Assembly (NCBI GenBank): GCA_025936015.1
Contig: JAICUE010000205.1
Coordinates: 1-5,503, forward strand
Source of the DNA: Gemmatimonadaceae bacterium
Lineage (GTDB): Bacteria > Gemmatimonadota > Gemmatimonadetes > Gemmatimonadales > Gemmatimonadaceae
Direction: 5' to 3'
Length of the DNA stretch: 5,503 bases
The position numbers and the translations under genes are program-made. Under the pieces are notes generated by a model. It was not told where the DNA came from. It was given only the letters and a program-made list of their open reading frames with translations, and ran no database searches. Below, piece by piece: positions 5,501-5,503 of the stretch. Within the stretch, counting starts at the first letter, position 1; every line of letters begins with the position of its first letter.

Positions 5501-5503
5501 GCC

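Noticed and set aside
5370..5503. Integration site (att) at the tRNA-Pro 3' end
   Set aside because: There is no integrase, no second copy of the tRNA 3' end and no change in composition; the adjacent hairpin does not duplicate tRNA sequence.

Overview
The window is very GC-rich and almost entirely coding. Most starts are GTG, at least two genes look leaderless, and the tRNA lacks an encoded CCA. Together with the protein types, this suggests a high-GC actinobacterium, perhaps a soil lineage such as Thermoleophilia. That placement is inferred from style only; no marker gene for taxonomy is present.

Layout. (1) Positions 1-1198, + strand: the 3' part of a gene joining PD40/TolB-type beta-propeller repeats to a C-terminal lysyl-oxidase-like domain. 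The copper ligands and both residues that form the quinone cofactor are visible. Its start lies outside the window. (2) Positions 4130 down to 1158, - strand: a tightly packed four-gene run of HAD-family phosphatase, short NfeD-like membrane protein, SPFH/stomatin (QmcA-like) protein and an LPG_synthase_TM/AglD-like integral membrane protein. Gaps are about 10, 9 and 8-26 nt. The last gene runs 41 bp into the convergent lysyl-oxidase gene. (3) Positions 4154-5371, + strand: an MFS exporter, divergent from the operon and only 23 bp from it. (4) Positions 5376-5406: a 31-nt perfect hairpin filling the gap between the MFS gene and a convergent tRNA-Pro(CGG) at 5410-5483, - strand.

How the genes relate. 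NfeD and SPFH proteins are known partners that build membrane scaffolds. Here the SPFH ribosome-binding site is fused to the NfeD stop codon, which implies translational coupling. The downstream polytopic protein belongs to a family of lipid-modifying or flippase-like membrane proteins, so the operon may concern membrane organisation. The role of the HAD protein in it is unknown.

Points that merit attention: an in-frame TAG between the best start signal of the LPG-like gene and its long reading frame; a symmetric 23-bp divergent promoter apparently giving two leaderless mRNAs; the propeller-lysyl oxidase fusion; and the nested palindrome beside the tRNA. No mobile element, CRISPR array or wholly unfamiliar gene was found. 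No stretch of 300 bases lacks a gene.
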